From the NCBI RefSeq assembly GCF_000337595.1, contig NZ_AOIL01000034.1, positions 24,621 to 88,620 of the forward strand: 64,000 nt of DNA, in the 5' to 3' direction. Source of the DNA: Natrialba taiwanensis DSM 12281 (lineage in GTDB: Archaea > Halobacteriota > Halobacteria > Halobacteriales > Natrialbaceae). This document shows, one piece after another, positions 17,341-26,275 of the stretch. The notes beneath the pieces are model-generated. The model did not search any database and was not told the origin of the DNA. It saw only the letters and a list, made by a program, of their open reading frames with translations. How positions within the stretch are numbered: position 1 is the stretch's first letter; the number at the start of each line of letters is the position of its first letter. Made by a program: the position numbers and the translations under genes.

Positions 17341-18303
17341 CTACCGCTGGGTCTGTTCTAGCAGGCCTCGCATGTAGCCGACCGCGAACAGCCGTCCCTT
17401 CGTGTGGTAGCCGGGGTTAGAGTTATCCTCGCCCACCATCGTCGGGACATGGTCGGGGCGCATCACCACGTCGTCGTCGACGGCGTCCTGGTAAGCCTCC
17501 ATCGCCGCGAGCATGTCGCGGGGGCCCTCGTCGTGCCACGTCTCGACGAAGTCGTCAGCGTCGCCCTCAATGTCCCGGAAGTGAACGAAGTTGATGCGGT
17601 CGCCGAACCGCCGGATTGTCTCTGGGAGAACGACGCCCATCGCGGCGAAGTTGCCTTGACAGAACGTGATGCCGTTGTGCTCGCTATCGTAGCTGTCGAG
17701 AACGCGCTGGTACGCCTCGGTGCTGTTGATGATTCGGGGGACACCGCCCACTGACTCTCGTGGCGGGTCGTCCGGGTGGAGTCCGAGCTTCACCCCGGCC
17801 GCCTCCGCGACCGGCGTCACCTCCTGCAGGAAGTACTCCAGCGCGTCCCAGAGCTGCTCGCGCGAGGCGTCGACCGCCGGTCCCGCCCTACACCTGTGCA
17901 TCCGATCGTTCGAGTACGCGGTCACCAGCGAGCCGCCCCGAGTCTCGACGTGGGCCTCCGTGCGCGCCCAGCGGATGCCGACCATCCAGTCGTAGCAGAC
18001 GACCGGGATATCGAGCTGTCCGCAGTGCCGGATGAACTCCTTGAACTCCTCGATGTCCTCGTCGCGTCCTTCCATCCCGAGCCTGACGCGGTCGGTCAGG
18101 GGGACGCTCCCCTCGATGACGCTGACGTCGAGCCCAGCGTCCTGGTACCAGTTCTTGAGATGTAGCAGATCGTGATACGACCAGGTGGTCTTTCCGTCGC
18201 CGATCTCCAGGGTGTGTACGACGGCGTTTTCTACGCCCATCTGCTTGGCTATCTGCCATCTCTCGTCCGGCTGTGGCGGTAGGACTACCGCTAAGTCGAC
18301 CAT
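17341..18303 (-). CDS. uxuA: D-mannonate dehydratase (UxuA-type)
   Basis: Dehydrates D-mannonate to 2-keto-3-deoxy-D-gluconate in the glucuronate branch of hexuronate breakdown. The TIM-barrel enzyme shows the family signatures GLHPDDPP, ITFCQGNF, INFVHFRDI and the C-terminal VMRPDHVPTM with PGYHTKGRLFAVGYMRGL, which carry the metal-binding His, Cys and Asp residues. It is 320 residues from the ATG at 18303. That start is chosen because CTATTTAACC on the minus strand lies about 27 nt before it, giving a leaderless transcript; an earlier ATG at 18324 would fall inside the promoter. The gene is divergent from the SDR at 18487. It is more compact than bacterial UxuA (about 390 residues). Confidence 0.9.
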   Translation of the reverse strand: MVDLAVVLPPQPDERWQIAKQMGVENAVVHTLEIGDGKTTWSYHDLLHLKNWYQDAGLDVSVIEGSVPLTDRVRLGMEGRDEDIEEFKEFIRHCGQLDIPVVCYDWMVGIRWARTEAHVETRGGSLVTAYSNDRMHRCRAGPAVDASREQLWDALEYFLQEVTPVAEAAGVKLGLHPDDPPRESVGGVPRIINSTEAYQRVLDSYDSEHNGITFCQGNFAAMGVVLPETIRRFGDRINFVHFRDIEGDADDFVETWHDEGPRDMLAAMEAYQDAVDDDVVMRPDHVPTMVGEDNSNPGYHTKGRLFAVGYMRGLLEQTQR

Positions 18304-18486
18304 AGCGTGACGAATTGGAACCACGGTTAAATAGCTTTCTTTTAGTCGGGTTGCTGCCGAACGGGCGGCGGGGAGCTGAGGTATGGCGAGCGAGTGGGCC
18401 CGCGATATGCGAGCGGAACGATCAGGACAGCGGAAAAGAGGGAAAAATAGAAACTCCCCGCCGTGCGAGTCTTCGATGGATCACGA

Positions 18487-19275
18487 ATGAGCGACACGTT
18501 CGCAGGAGACACGGCCATCGTCACGGGCGCATCGAGAGGTATCGGTAGCGGAATCGCAACCAAGCTCGCGGAGCAGGGGGCGTCGGTGGTGGTCAACTAC
18601 CGCTCCTCCGAGACGCAAGCGGAGTCGGTTGTCGACGAAATCGCCGACCGAGGCGGCGAAGCCGTCGCGGTGCAGGCCGACGTGAGCGACGAGGATGACG
18701 TGGCGGCGATGGTCGAGGCGACCGTCGACCGCTTCGGCTCGCTGGACGTGATGGTGAACAATGCGGGCATGACGACGCTTGGTCCGGCGGAGGAAATCAC
18801 CATTGAGGACTGGCGGCGGGTGGTCGATGTCGACTTGACGGGCGTGTTCATCAGTAGCCGTGCCGCGGGGCGACAGATGCTCTCCCAGGACGACGGCGGG
18901 GCAATCGTCAACGTCGCATCGATGATGGGTGAGATGGGCTTTCACATGCGAGCGCCGTACTGCGCGGCGAAGGCGGGCGTCATCAACCTCACCCGGACCC
19001 TCGCCGTGGAGTGGGCGGAGGACGGCATCAGCGTGAATGCGCTCGCGCCGGGATTCATCAAGACGGACATCACAGATCAGACGCAGGACTCGGCGGAGTA
19101 TACCGACACCGACATCCGGCGGCGGACGCCGATGGCGCGATACGGCACCGTCGAAGAGATGGCCAACTGCGTGAGCTTCCTAGCGCGGGTCGACAACTAC
19201 GTCACCGGCGAGGTGCTTCGGGCCGACGGTGGGTGGACCTCGGACGCGTGGCGGTACTGCGAGAACCGCGCGTAG
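18487..19275 (+). CDS. Short-chain dehydrogenase, probable sugar-acid oxidoreductase
   Basis: Classical SDR of 262 residues: TGASRGIGSGIA nucleotide motif, NNAG, catalytic Ser-Tyr-Lys (APYCAAK), and LRADGGWT near the C-terminus. The ATG at 18487 places the nucleotide motif at the normal distance from the N-terminus; a GTG at 18463 would add eight residues. Divergent pairing with mannonate dehydratase suggests fructuronate to mannonate reduction (an SDR replacement of UxuB). With the FAH hydrolase and enolase-family dehydratase downstream, a 2-keto-3-deoxy-sugar-acid 4-dehydrogenase is the main alternative. Sequence alone does not separate them. Confidence 0.78.
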   Translation: MSDTFAGDTAIVTGASRGIGSGIATKLAEQGASVVVNYRSSETQAESVVDEIADRGGEAVAVQADVSDEDDVAAMVEATVDRFGSLDVMVNNAGMTTLGPAEEITIEDWRRVVDVDLTGVFISSRAAGRQMLSQDDGGAIVNVASMMGEMGFHMRAPYCAAKAGVINLTRTLAVEWAEDGISVNALAPGFIKTDITDQTQDSAEYTDTDIRRRTPMARYGTVEEMANCVSFLARVDNYVTGEVLRADGGWTSDAWRYCENRA

Positions 19276-19368
19276 CGGCGTCGAACGCGCCATCCTCGAT
19301 AGAGTGGTGGCGAAATTCTCCACAGGGGGAAGTTTTTTACCATTAAGGCTGAACCTGTGTGATGAACC

Positions 19369-20376
19369 ATGTTAGATGGAGCTTCTGGTGTCAGTAGACG
19401 CTCGGTAATCAACGGCATCGGCGCAGGCGCAATCGCGGCAACAGCCGGCTGTGCCGGCGGTGGCAGCAGCGGCGTCGAGATGACGATCGCCAGTACATTT
19501 GAACCGGGTCACATCCTGGTCCAGGCCGCCGAGAATTTCAAGGAGCAGATCGAGGAGGAGTCCGACGGCGATATCTCCGTTGAGATCAGCCCTGGCGGCT
19601 CCTACGGGTCGGAAGACGAGATCGGCGAGGTCGTCAGCCAAGGCGGTGTTGAGGCGCACTCCGCAGGTAGTTTCCCCTACTACCAGTTTGCATCAGAGTA
19701 CTGGTTCTTTGGCTGCCCGTTCGTCCTCTCGGGCTACGATCAGTTGCTCTCGGTGCTCGACAGTGAGCAGATGCAAGAGGGTCACGACACGCTCATCGAG
19801 AACGGAAACCAGCGGCCGATCGGCCAGCAGATCTACCGCGGTGCTCGGCACTTCACGTCGAACACGCCGATCCGGGAACCGGGCGACGTCAACGGGCTCA
19901 ATCTGCGTCTCCCGGAACTCGACCCGTGGGTCCAGACCTGGGAGCAGGTCGGTGCCTCACCGACTCCGGTCGCGCTGGACGAACTGTATAGTGCGCTCGA
20001 ACAGGGCACGGCCGACGCCTCAGAGGGCGGCGCGGAACAGATCAGTTCGTTCAACCTTCACGAGGTCCAGAGCCACCTGAGCCTGACGAGCCACCTGATC
20101 GCGAACGGGAACATCTACATCAACGAGTCCTTCTACCAGGGGCTCGACGAGACCAACCAGGATCTGATCATGGAGGTCGGCCAAGAAGCGACGCAGTCCG
20201 CCGCCGAGAAGTCCCAGGAGCGCGAGCAAGAACTGATCGACGAGCTCGGTAATCAGGGTATGGAGGTCATCGAAGACGTCGACACTGAAGCGTTTCAGGA
20301 GGAGGCGGCGCCCGCCGTGGAACAGCTGTTCGATGAGACGTGGGCTTTCGACTGGGAAACCGTCCGGAACATGTAA
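19369..20376 (+). CDS. dctP: TRAP transporter substrate-binding lipoprotein (DctP family)
   Basis: Extracytoplasmic binding protein that delivers an organic acid, probably a uronate or aldonate, to the DctQM membrane pair. The N-terminus has paired arginines (SRRSVINGIG) and a lipobox TAGC with Cys28, then a Gly/Ser linker: a Tat-exported lipoprotein. The mature part begins TIASTFEPGHILVQAAENFKE and contains the DctP motif region with GLNLRLPE, where the arginine typically contacts the carboxylate of the ligand. The length of 335 residues is usual. GTTTTTTACC lies about 30 nt before the ATG, so this starts its own transcript, followed by the small and large permeases. Confidence 0.9.
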   Translation: MLDGASGVSRRSVINGIGAGAIAATAGCAGGGSSGVEMTIASTFEPGHILVQAAENFKEQIEEESDGDISVEISPGGSYGSEDEIGEVVSQGGVEAHSAGSFPYYQFASEYWFFGCPFVLSGYDQLLSVLDSEQMQEGHDTLIENGNQRPIGQQIYRGARHFTSNTPIREPGDVNGLNLRLPELDPWVQTWEQVGASPTPVALDELYSALEQGTADASEGGAEQISSFNLHEVQSHLSLTSHLIANGNIYINESFYQGLDETNQDLIMEVGQEATQSAAEKSQEREQELIDELGNQGMEVIEDVDTEAFQEEAAPAVEQLFDETWAFDWETVRNM

Positions 20377-20430
20377 CTGTGAACCGGCGACGCATGTTAC
20401 ATACCGACAATCACCACCCTTTCACTGATC

Positions 20431-20994
20431 ATGGAAATCGACCAATCACTCGACCTGAAGCGCGATCACGTTTTCGACAAGATCGTACTCTACAGTGCGA
20501 CGGGACTGTTTACGTTCACGATCATCTTGACCACGCTTCAAGTTTTCATTCGATTGTTGAGCCTCCCCACGTTCGGGTTCCTTCACTGGACCGAACCGGC
20601 GGCACGGTTCGTACTCATCGTCGCGACGTACCTGGGTGCTGCCGTTGCCGTCCGGAACAACGAACACATCTCGATACAATTCCTCCTCGAACGCCTTACG
20701 AGGTGGAACTCCAGTGTCGGTCTGATAGTTCAAATTCTGGGCGAACTGATCGTCATCGGCTTCCTGTCAGTCGCCCTCTGGGGAGCCATCCGTACAACCA
20801 TCGGCGACTGGACGACGTCGATCGGCGGGATCGAGGCCGTTACGTCAGGTCACCTCTATCTCGGGATCACGATCGGCATTGCGTTGATGCTGATCTATGC
20901 TCTGATCGACATCGTAACGTTGGGACGCGAGATAGCGGCGTCCAGGACCGACAACGCCGCCGCCCAGTTCGAGGAGGGGATAGCCGATGAGTGA
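20431..20994 (+). CDS. dctQ: TRAP transporter small permease (DctQ family)
   Basis: Four-helix small membrane subunit of the tripartite transporter. Hydrophobic stretches lie near residues 22-42, 58-75, 93-115 and 128-152, and the DctQ-like motif TYLGAAVAVRNNEHISIQFL joins the second helix. Size (187 residues) fits. It follows dctP after 54 bases and overlaps the dctM start by eight bases, so the two permease genes are coupled. Confidence 0.88.
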   Translation: MEIDQSLDLKRDHVFDKIVLYSATGLFTFTIILTTLQVFIRLLSLPTFGFLHWTEPAARFVLIVATYLGAAVAVRNNEHISIQFLLERLTRWNSSVGLIVQILGELIVIGFLSVALWGAIRTTIGDWTTSIGGIEAVTSGHLYLGITIGIALMLIYALIDIVTLGREIAASRTDNAAAQFEEGIADE

Positions 20995-22291
20995 GCTGCT
21001 CGTAATCGGCACCCTGTTCCTCGGAATGCTCCTCGTCATGTACGCGCTCGGCGTCCCGGTCGGGATTGCGATGGGCGCGACGTGCGTCCTAGTGATGCTC
21101 TCCCCCTTCGGAAGGGGCCTCAACTACGGCCTCATCTCCCAGCAGTTGCTCTACGGGCTCAACAGTTTTACGCTACTCGCGATCCCGTTCTACCTCCTGC
21201 TCGGGCGGTTGATGAACCGCATCGGGATGACTCAGCGGATCTTCGATTTGGCGAACTCGATGGTAGGACAGTTCCGCGGCGGGATCGCCCACGTCAACAT
21301 CGTCGCGAGCATGATCTTCTCCGGGATGTCGGGCCTCGCTGTCGCCGACGCTGCGGGGCTTGGCCGCGTCGAGTACGCCGCGATGCGCGACCAGGGGTAC
21401 GAAAAAGACATCTCGCTCGGCGTCACTGGGTCGTCGGCCATCATCGGTCCGATCATCCCGCCGAGCGTTCCTATCATCATCTATGCCGTGCTGGCCGAGG
21501 AGTCGATCGGCCAGCTGTTCCTGGGTGGGATCATCCCCGGTATCCTGATCGGCGTCTTCCTGATGGCGCTCGTCTTCCTGTTCGTGTATCTGCGGGAGTA
21601 CGAGACCGAGGACTCCTTCGACCTCGCTGACTTCTGGAAGAGTTTGAAGGAGGCGGTGTTCCCGCTGTTCGCGCCGCTCCTCATCATCGGCGGGATCCTC
21701 TCCGGCACATTCACCGCCACCGAAGCGGGCGCAATAGCCGTCGTATACACCATCCTCCTCGGAATGTTCGTCTACAGAGATCTCACCCTCGAGGGGCTCT
21801 TCGAGGAACTCCAGTACGGGATGGTCGAGACGTTCTCGCTGACGTTCATCATCGGCGTCGCGTCGCTGTACGGCCTCGTTGCCCTCCAGCTCCGCCTGCC
21901 GATCCTGATGGCCGATTCGATCACGAACTTCTCCAGCGATCCGACGGTCGTAATGTTGCTGCTGGTCGGGCTTCTCCTCGTCGTCGGGACGTTCATGGAG
22001 ACGATCGCCGCGATCACGATCCTCGTTCCGATCTTCATGCCAATCCTGGACATCACTGGCATTGATCCGCTCCACTTCGGCATCGTGATGATCCTAACGC
22101 TGATGCTCGGGCTGTTGACCCCGCCGTTCGGCGTCATCCTCTTCGTCCTGGAGAAGGTGACCGACGCGACACTGGAGGAGGCGATGAAAGCGGTGTTGCC
22201 CTACTACGTGCCGATCCTCCTGGTGTTGCTGCTCACCATCTTCATCCCGGAGATCGTCACGTACCCGGTGACCACGCTGATGGGCGCCTGA
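20987..22291 (+). CDS. dctM: TRAP transporter large permease (DctM family)
   Basis: Large membrane subunit of 434 residues with about twelve predicted helices, driving sodium- or proton-coupled uptake. Family motifs include AIPFYLLLGRLMNRIGMTQRI, HVNIVASMIFSGMSGLAVADAAGLG, SSAIIGPIIPPSVPIIIYA and LLTPPFGVILFVLEKV. It overlaps dctQ. The position between the mannonate and altronate-type dehydratases suggests hexuronate or hexonate import, similar to uronate TRAP systems of bacteria. The specificity is inferred from neighbours only. Confidence 0.92.
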   Translation: MSELLVIGTLFLGMLLVMYALGVPVGIAMGATCVLVMLSPFGRGLNYGLISQQLLYGLNSFTLLAIPFYLLLGRLMNRIGMTQRIFDLANSMVGQFRGGIAHVNIVASMIFSGMSGLAVADAAGLGRVEYAAMRDQGYEKDISLGVTGSSAIIGPIIPPSVPIIIYAVLAEESIGQLFLGGIIPGILIGVFLMALVFLFVYLREYETEDSFDLADFWKSLKEAVFPLFAPLLIIGGILSGTFTATEAGAIAVVYTILLGMFVYRDLTLEGLFEELQYGMVETFSLTFIIGVASLYGLVALQLRLPILMADSITNFSSDPTVVMLLLVGLLLVVGTFMETIAAITILVPIFMPILDITGIDPLHFGIVMILTLMLGLLTPPFGVILFVLEKVTDATLEEAMKAVLPYYVPILLVLLLTIFIPEIVTYPVTTLMGA

Positions 22292-22381
22292 CGTGGCGCC
22301 CACGCTCGATTGTCCGCCCCGTCACCCGGCGACGGCTGCGCTGACGGAAACGTTTTTCCTGGTTGACGGAGAGACCCAACC

Positions 22382-23569
22382 ATGGCAACGTTCGATGGAT
22401 ACCCACGGGAGAGCGGTCCCGCCGGGGTACGAAACTACGTCGCAGTGATACCGATATCGGTCACGGCGTCGCCGGTCGCCGAGGCTGTCGCCGACCGGAC
22501 GGCCGCAAACGTCAGCGCCACGCCCCACCAGATGGGGACGGACCCGCCCGAGGCGGCTCGCGAACAGGTCGAGCGGACGCTGTCGGGCGTCGCCTGCAAC
22601 CCGAACGTCGGGGCAGCACTCGTCGTGTCGCTGGGCACGGAGACGGTGGACGCCGACGCCGTCGCCAATGCGGCGGCGGCCGCCGGGCGGGACGTCGAGA
22701 CACTCTCAGTCCGTGAGACGGGCGGAACGGCCGCAGCGGTCGACGAGGGAACCGAGCTGGCCCGCGACCTCCACGCCGAGATTACCGACCGACGCCGGGA
22801 GGAGTGCGACGCAAGTGAACTCGTCTTCGGCGTCGAATGCGGCGGCTCCGACGCGACGAGCGGGATCGCGGCGAATCCCGCGGTCGGCGCAGCCTGTGAC
22901 CGCCTCATCCGAGACGGCGGCACGGCGACGTTCTCGGAGACGCCGGAGTTCATCGGCGCGGAGCACGTCCTTGCGGAGCGGTGTGTGGATGAGGCGGTCC
23001 GCGAGCGGCTTCTGGAGCGTGTCAATCACCGGGAGGCGACGGCCGAACTGATGGACGTGGACCTGCGGGGCGCACAGCCCAGCCCCGGCAACCAGGAGGG
23101 CGGCCTGACGACCATCGAGGAGAAGAGTCTCGGGGCCATCTCGAAGGGCGGGACGACCCCGGTCCGCGGTATCGTGGACTACGCCGAGCGGCTCCCGGTC
23201 GGCGGCGGTCTGGTGCTGATGGACACGCCGGGGTACGATATCGAGAGCGTCGTCGGCAAGGTCGCAGGCGGGGCGCAGGTCGTCGCCTTCACCACCGGGC
23301 GAGGGTCGACGACCGGGAACCCGCTAGCCCCGGTGATCAAGGTGACCGGGAACCCGAAGACGGCGGACCGACTCGCGGCGAACATGGATGTGGATGCGAG
23401 CGGCGTCATCGACGGCGAGCCGATCGACTCGGTCGGCGAGCGGATCTACCGGACGCTGCTTGACGTCGCCAGCGGCGAGCGGACCGCCGCGGAACGCCGC
23501 CAACTGGAGGAGTTCGCGGTCAACGAGCTCCAGCCGAACGAACTCGCCGAGCTGCGGGGGGACGCATGA
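22382..23569 (+). CDS. UxaA-type altronate/galactarate dehydratase, large subunit 1
   Basis: Large domain of the UxaA/GarD dehydratase family, which removes water from an aldonic or aldaric acid to give a 2-keto-3-deoxy acid. It begins GYPRESGPAGVRNYVAVIPI, the family N-terminal signature, and continues VFGVECGGSDATSGIAANPAVGA, the conserved segment with the iron-binding cysteine, and GGLVLMDTPGYDIESV. The small SAF domain is a separate gene right after it, overlapping by four bases. At 395 residues it is a full large domain. CGTTTTTCC lies about 28 nt before the ATG. A second large-subunit paralogue follows the SAF gene, an unusual arrangement. Altronate is the best guess. Confidence 0.85.
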   Translation: MATFDGYPRESGPAGVRNYVAVIPISVTASPVAEAVADRTAANVSATPHQMGTDPPEAAREQVERTLSGVACNPNVGAALVVSLGTETVDADAVANAAAAAGRDVETLSVRETGGTAAAVDEGTELARDLHAEITDRRREECDASELVFGVECGGSDATSGIAANPAVGAACDRLIRDGGTATFSETPEFIGAEHVLAERCVDEAVRERLLERVNHREATAELMDVDLRGAQPSPGNQEGGLTTIEEKSLGAISKGGTTPVRGIVDYAERLPVGGGLVLMDTPGYDIESVVGKVAGGAQVVAFTTGRGSTTGNPLAPVIKVTGNPKTADRLAANMDVDASGVIDGEPIDSVGERIYRTLLDVASGERTAAERRQLEEFAVNELQPNELAELRGDA

Positions 23570-23877
23570 AGGGGACGGTCCTCGGCGACGCGGGGCTGCA
23601 CATGGCCGCGCAGGACAACGTCGTCACGGCCATCGACGACCTAGATGCAGGGACGGGGATACCGTACGACGACCGGACGGTCGAACTCGCGGAGGCCATC
23701 CCGTTCGGCCACAAGGTTGCGCTGGTCCCACTGGAGCCGGGGGACGCCGTCGTGAAGTACGGCGAGATGATCGGCGAGGCCGTTGAGCCGATCGCCCCCG
23801 GTGAGTGGGTGCACACGCACAACTGCGAGAGCAGGCGCGGCCGGGGCGACCGCACCGCGGACAGGGAGGTGGCCTGA
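23566..23877 (+). CDS. UxaA-type dehydratase small subunit (SAF domain)
   Basis: SAF-domain subunit of 103 residues, equivalent to the N-terminal region of bacterial UxaA. It has the segment NVVTAIDDLDAGTGI, a hydrophobic IPFGHKVAL strand and the C-terminal WVHTHN motif, the conserved histidines of this domain. The start overlaps the stop of the first large subunit (ATGA), and its stop overlaps the ATG of the second (TGATG). It probably associates with one or both large subunits. Confidence 0.87.
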   Translation: MKGTVLGDAGLHMAAQDNVVTAIDDLDAGTGIPYDDRTVELAEAIPFGHKVALVPLEPGDAVVKYGEMIGEAVEPIAPGEWVHTHNCESRRGRGDRTADREVA

Positions 23878-25013
23878 TGTCGGCGCCGAGTGGAGCCCCA
23901 CGGCGGCGCGTCCCGGGAACGTCGTTCGACGCGTACCGGCGATCGGACGGGCGCGTCGGCGTGCGGAACCGCGTACTGGTCGTCCCATCGGTGATCTGCT
24001 CGCACCTCGTCGCCGAGCGGATCGCCGCGGAGCACGACCACGCTGTCGCGGCCCCGCACGACCACGGCTGCGGTCAGGTCGGCGATGACCACGAGCGCAC
24101 GGAGCGGACGCTCCTGAACCTCGCCCGCAACCCGAACATCGCGGGCGCGCTCGTCGTGGGGCTGGGCTGCGAACACCTTCAGAGCGGCCCGTTCGCCGAC
24201 AGGATCGGGGAGCGGGGTGTAGCGGTCCGCGAGACGGCGATCCAGGACGCGGGCGGTACGGAACCCTGCGTCGAGGAGGGCGTCGCCGCGACCGCCGACC
24301 TCGCGGACGCCGCGGCGGACGCGGACCGCGCTGGCGCTGGGCTTGCGGACCTCACCGTCGGTGTCGTGAGTTCGGACCTTGATGGCTCGACGCGCGCGGT
24401 TGCGGATCCGCTCGTGGGCGAGGCCGTCGATGCGCTGGTCGACGCCGGGGCGCGCGTCATTGTCGCCGGGACGGAGCGGCTCGCCCCCCACACGGACGCC
24501 GCCGCTGACCGCGCCACGACGGCGGACGTCGCCGACGCGATCTGCGAGGTCGGAAAGCGTCACACGGGCCGCCCCGGGAACGTACGACGGATCGCCCGCC
24601 ATGCTGCGGACGCACCGTTCGACGAGGTCGTCGGCGTCTGGGGGAGCATGAACGTCGACGAGTTCATTCCGTATGGCGGCCGGGCGTCGGCCGACGCCGG
24701 GGTGACGCTGGTCGACTCCCCCGCCCGCTTCGAGGAGGCGGCGACCACGCTCGCGGCAGCTGGGGCGTCGGTCGTCATCCACGTCACGGCCGACGGGGTA
24801 CCGACGGGCCACCCGGTCGTCCCGGTCCTCAAGGTGACCGGCGACGGGACCACGGCGGACGCGCTCGCCGACGACATGGACCTCGACGCCCGCGGGGCCG
24901 ACGCGGATGCGCTGCTGTCCGAGATCGCTCGTGTCGCCGACGGCGGCCGGACGGCCAGCGAGGAGCATGGACTCACGTCGTTCGCCGTCAGCCGCATCGG
25001 TCCGTCGCTATAG
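23877..25013 (+). CDS. UxaA-type dehydratase, large subunit 2 (paralogue)
   Basis: Second large-domain protein of the same family, 378 residues from the ATG at 23877 that overlaps the SAF stop. It has the N-terminal signature FDAYRRSDGRVGVRNRVLVVPS, then HDHGCGQVGDDHERTERTLLNLARNPNIAGALVVGLGCE, a region with two cysteines and histidines typical of the metal site, and the C-terminal GHPVVPVLKVTGDGTTADALADDMDLDARG seen also in paralogue 1. Conservation of this kind of site differs between the two large subunits: this copy keeps the CGQ segment that is replaced by NVSATPHQMG in copy 1, while copy 1 has ECGGSDA where this one has SSDLDGS. Together they may share one complete active site. Confidence 0.82.
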   Translation: MSAPSGAPRRRVPGTSFDAYRRSDGRVGVRNRVLVVPSVICSHLVAERIAAEHDHAVAAPHDHGCGQVGDDHERTERTLLNLARNPNIAGALVVGLGCEHLQSGPFADRIGERGVAVRETAIQDAGGTEPCVEEGVAATADLADAAADADRAGAGLADLTVGVVSSDLDGSTRAVADPLVGEAVDALVDAGARVIVAGTERLAPHTDAAADRATTADVADAICEVGKRHTGRPGNVRRIARHAADAPFDEVVGVWGSMNVDEFIPYGGRASADAGVTLVDSPARFEEAATTLAAAGASVVIHVTADGVPTGHPVVPVLKVTGDGTTADALADDMDLDARGADADALLSEIARVADGGRTASEEHGLTSFAVSRIGPSL

Positions 25014-25199
25014 AGGACCATGTACCGCTGGCGGCGGCGTGGACACAAAGCTTAGGTTGCCCACTCGCGGAGTACTTGATGAGATGGTACTGCTCGAACG
25101 ACAGTCAACGGCGGAACAGGAGCGCTGGGAGCCGACGCCCGGCGACGACGCGACGGAACGGATCCACGGAGATGTCTCTGCGGTACAGGGGTGGCGAGC

Positions 25200-26225
25200 G
25201 TGAGAGCGGTGTCGCTCGTCGAGTCGGGGACGTTCGAACTGGACGCCAGGGAGTGCCCCGCGCCCGGCCCATCGGAGGTGCTCGTCGAAATGAGCGATGT
25301 TGGCATCTGCGGCTCCGACATCCACTGGTACGAGCACGGCCGGATGGGTGACCGGGCTGTCGAGGAGCCGCTGGTGCTCGGACACGAAAGCGCGGGCACG
25401 GTTGTCGAAGTCGGTGCGGACGTCGACGGCCACGCTGTCGGCGACCGGATCGCGATCGAACCCGGCGTTCCGTGCGGCGAGTGCGAGTACTGTTGTCGGG
25501 GAACGTACAATCTCTGCCGGGACGTCGAGTTCATGGCGACGCCCGGCACCGACGGCGCGTTCAGGGAGTACGTTGCCTGGCCCGCAGAGTACGCCTATGG
25601 CCTCCCGGACGCCGTCTCCACCCGAGAGGGGGCGCTGTGCGAGCCGATCAGCGTCGGTGTCCACGCCGTGCGGCGCGCCGACGTGGGAATTGGTGACTCG
25701 GTGCTCGTCATGGGCGCGGGTCCGATCGGGCTGCTCGCCGCAGACGTGGCGCGGGCGGCGGGCGCGGCGGACGTGGCCGTCGTCGACGTGGTCGACTCGA
25801 AACTCGACAGGGCCGTCGACCGCGGGGCCGACCTGGCTATCGACGGCCGCGAGGCGGATGTCGCGGCGGCGGTCCGCGAGGCGTTTGGAACGGGCGTCGA
25901 TGCCGCGATAGAGGCGACCGGGGCCCCGCCAGCGATCGAGTCGGTACTTGACGTTACGCGGCCGGACGGCACCGTCGTCCTGGTCGGCCTCGCACCCGAC
26001 ACCGAGGTGCCGGTGGACACGTTTGAACTGGTTCGGCGGCAGGTCGACGTGCGGGGGAGCTACCGGTTCGCCAACACGTACCCGACGGCGATATCCCTGA
26101 TAGCGGGCGGTGACGTGGACGCGGCGGAGATCATCGACTTCGACTTGCCGCTCGACCGCGTGAGCGACGCGTTCGAGCGGGCCGCGGAGCCGGTCGTGGT
26201 CAAGGGCATGATCTCGATGGATTGA
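25200..26225 (+). CDS. Zinc-dependent polyol / sugar-acid dehydrogenase
   Basis: Medium-chain dehydrogenase resembling sorbitol, L-idonate and threonine dehydrogenases: CGSDIHWYEHGRMGD (the sorbitol-dehydrogenase-like loop), GHESAGTVVEVG, structural zinc cysteines CGECEYCCRGTYNLC and the Rossmann motif GAGPIGL. Asp after the second strand (VVDVVD) favours NAD. The GTG at 25200 gives the usual VRAVSLVE start; GTG 25191 is possible. It lies about 190 bases after the dehydratase genes, whose gap contains no convincing gene. Likely roles are oxidation of an aldonate or reduction of tagaturonate or fructuronate. Confidence 0.8.
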   Translation: MRAVSLVESGTFELDARECPAPGPSEVLVEMSDVGICGSDIHWYEHGRMGDRAVEEPLVLGHESAGTVVEVGADVDGHAVGDRIAIEPGVPCGECEYCCRGTYNLCRDVEFMATPGTDGAFREYVAWPAEYAYGLPDAVSTREGALCEPISVGVHAVRRADVGIGDSVLVMGAGPIGLLAADVARAAGAADVAVVDVVDSKLDRAVDRGADLAIDGREADVAAAVREAFGTGVDAAIEATGAPPAIESVLDVTRPDGTVVLVGLAPDTEVPVDTFELVRRQVDVRGSYRFANTYPTAISLIAGGDVDAAEIIDFDLPLDRVSDAFERAAEPVVVKGMISMD

Positions 26226-26252
26226 GGCGGACCCCCAGGCTAACATTTATAT

Positions 26253-26274
26253 TTGAATGGATACCTCCATTCAA
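26253..26274. promoter_or_regulatory. Palindrome between TATA box and UspA start
   Basis: Perfect 8-base arms TTGAATGG and CCATTCAA around ATACCT. It begins at the end of the TATA-like ATTTATATTT and ends one base before the ATG of the UspA gene at 26276. A protein bound here would cover the transcription start. The motif is unlike the GTCCAAC family, so a different repressor is implied. Confidence 0.6.
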
Positions 26275-26275
26275 C

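Noticed and set aside
23520-24968. Long open frame on the minus strand, about 480 codons
   Set aside because: It is antisense to the dehydratase genes, has arginine- and valine-rich content and no recognisable domain. Such frames are common in GC-rich haloarchaeal DNA.
25084-25203. Short frame of 39 codons before the zinc dehydrogenase
   Set aside because: No family, no hydrophobic segment, no own promoter box that is convincing, and it overlaps the start of the next gene.
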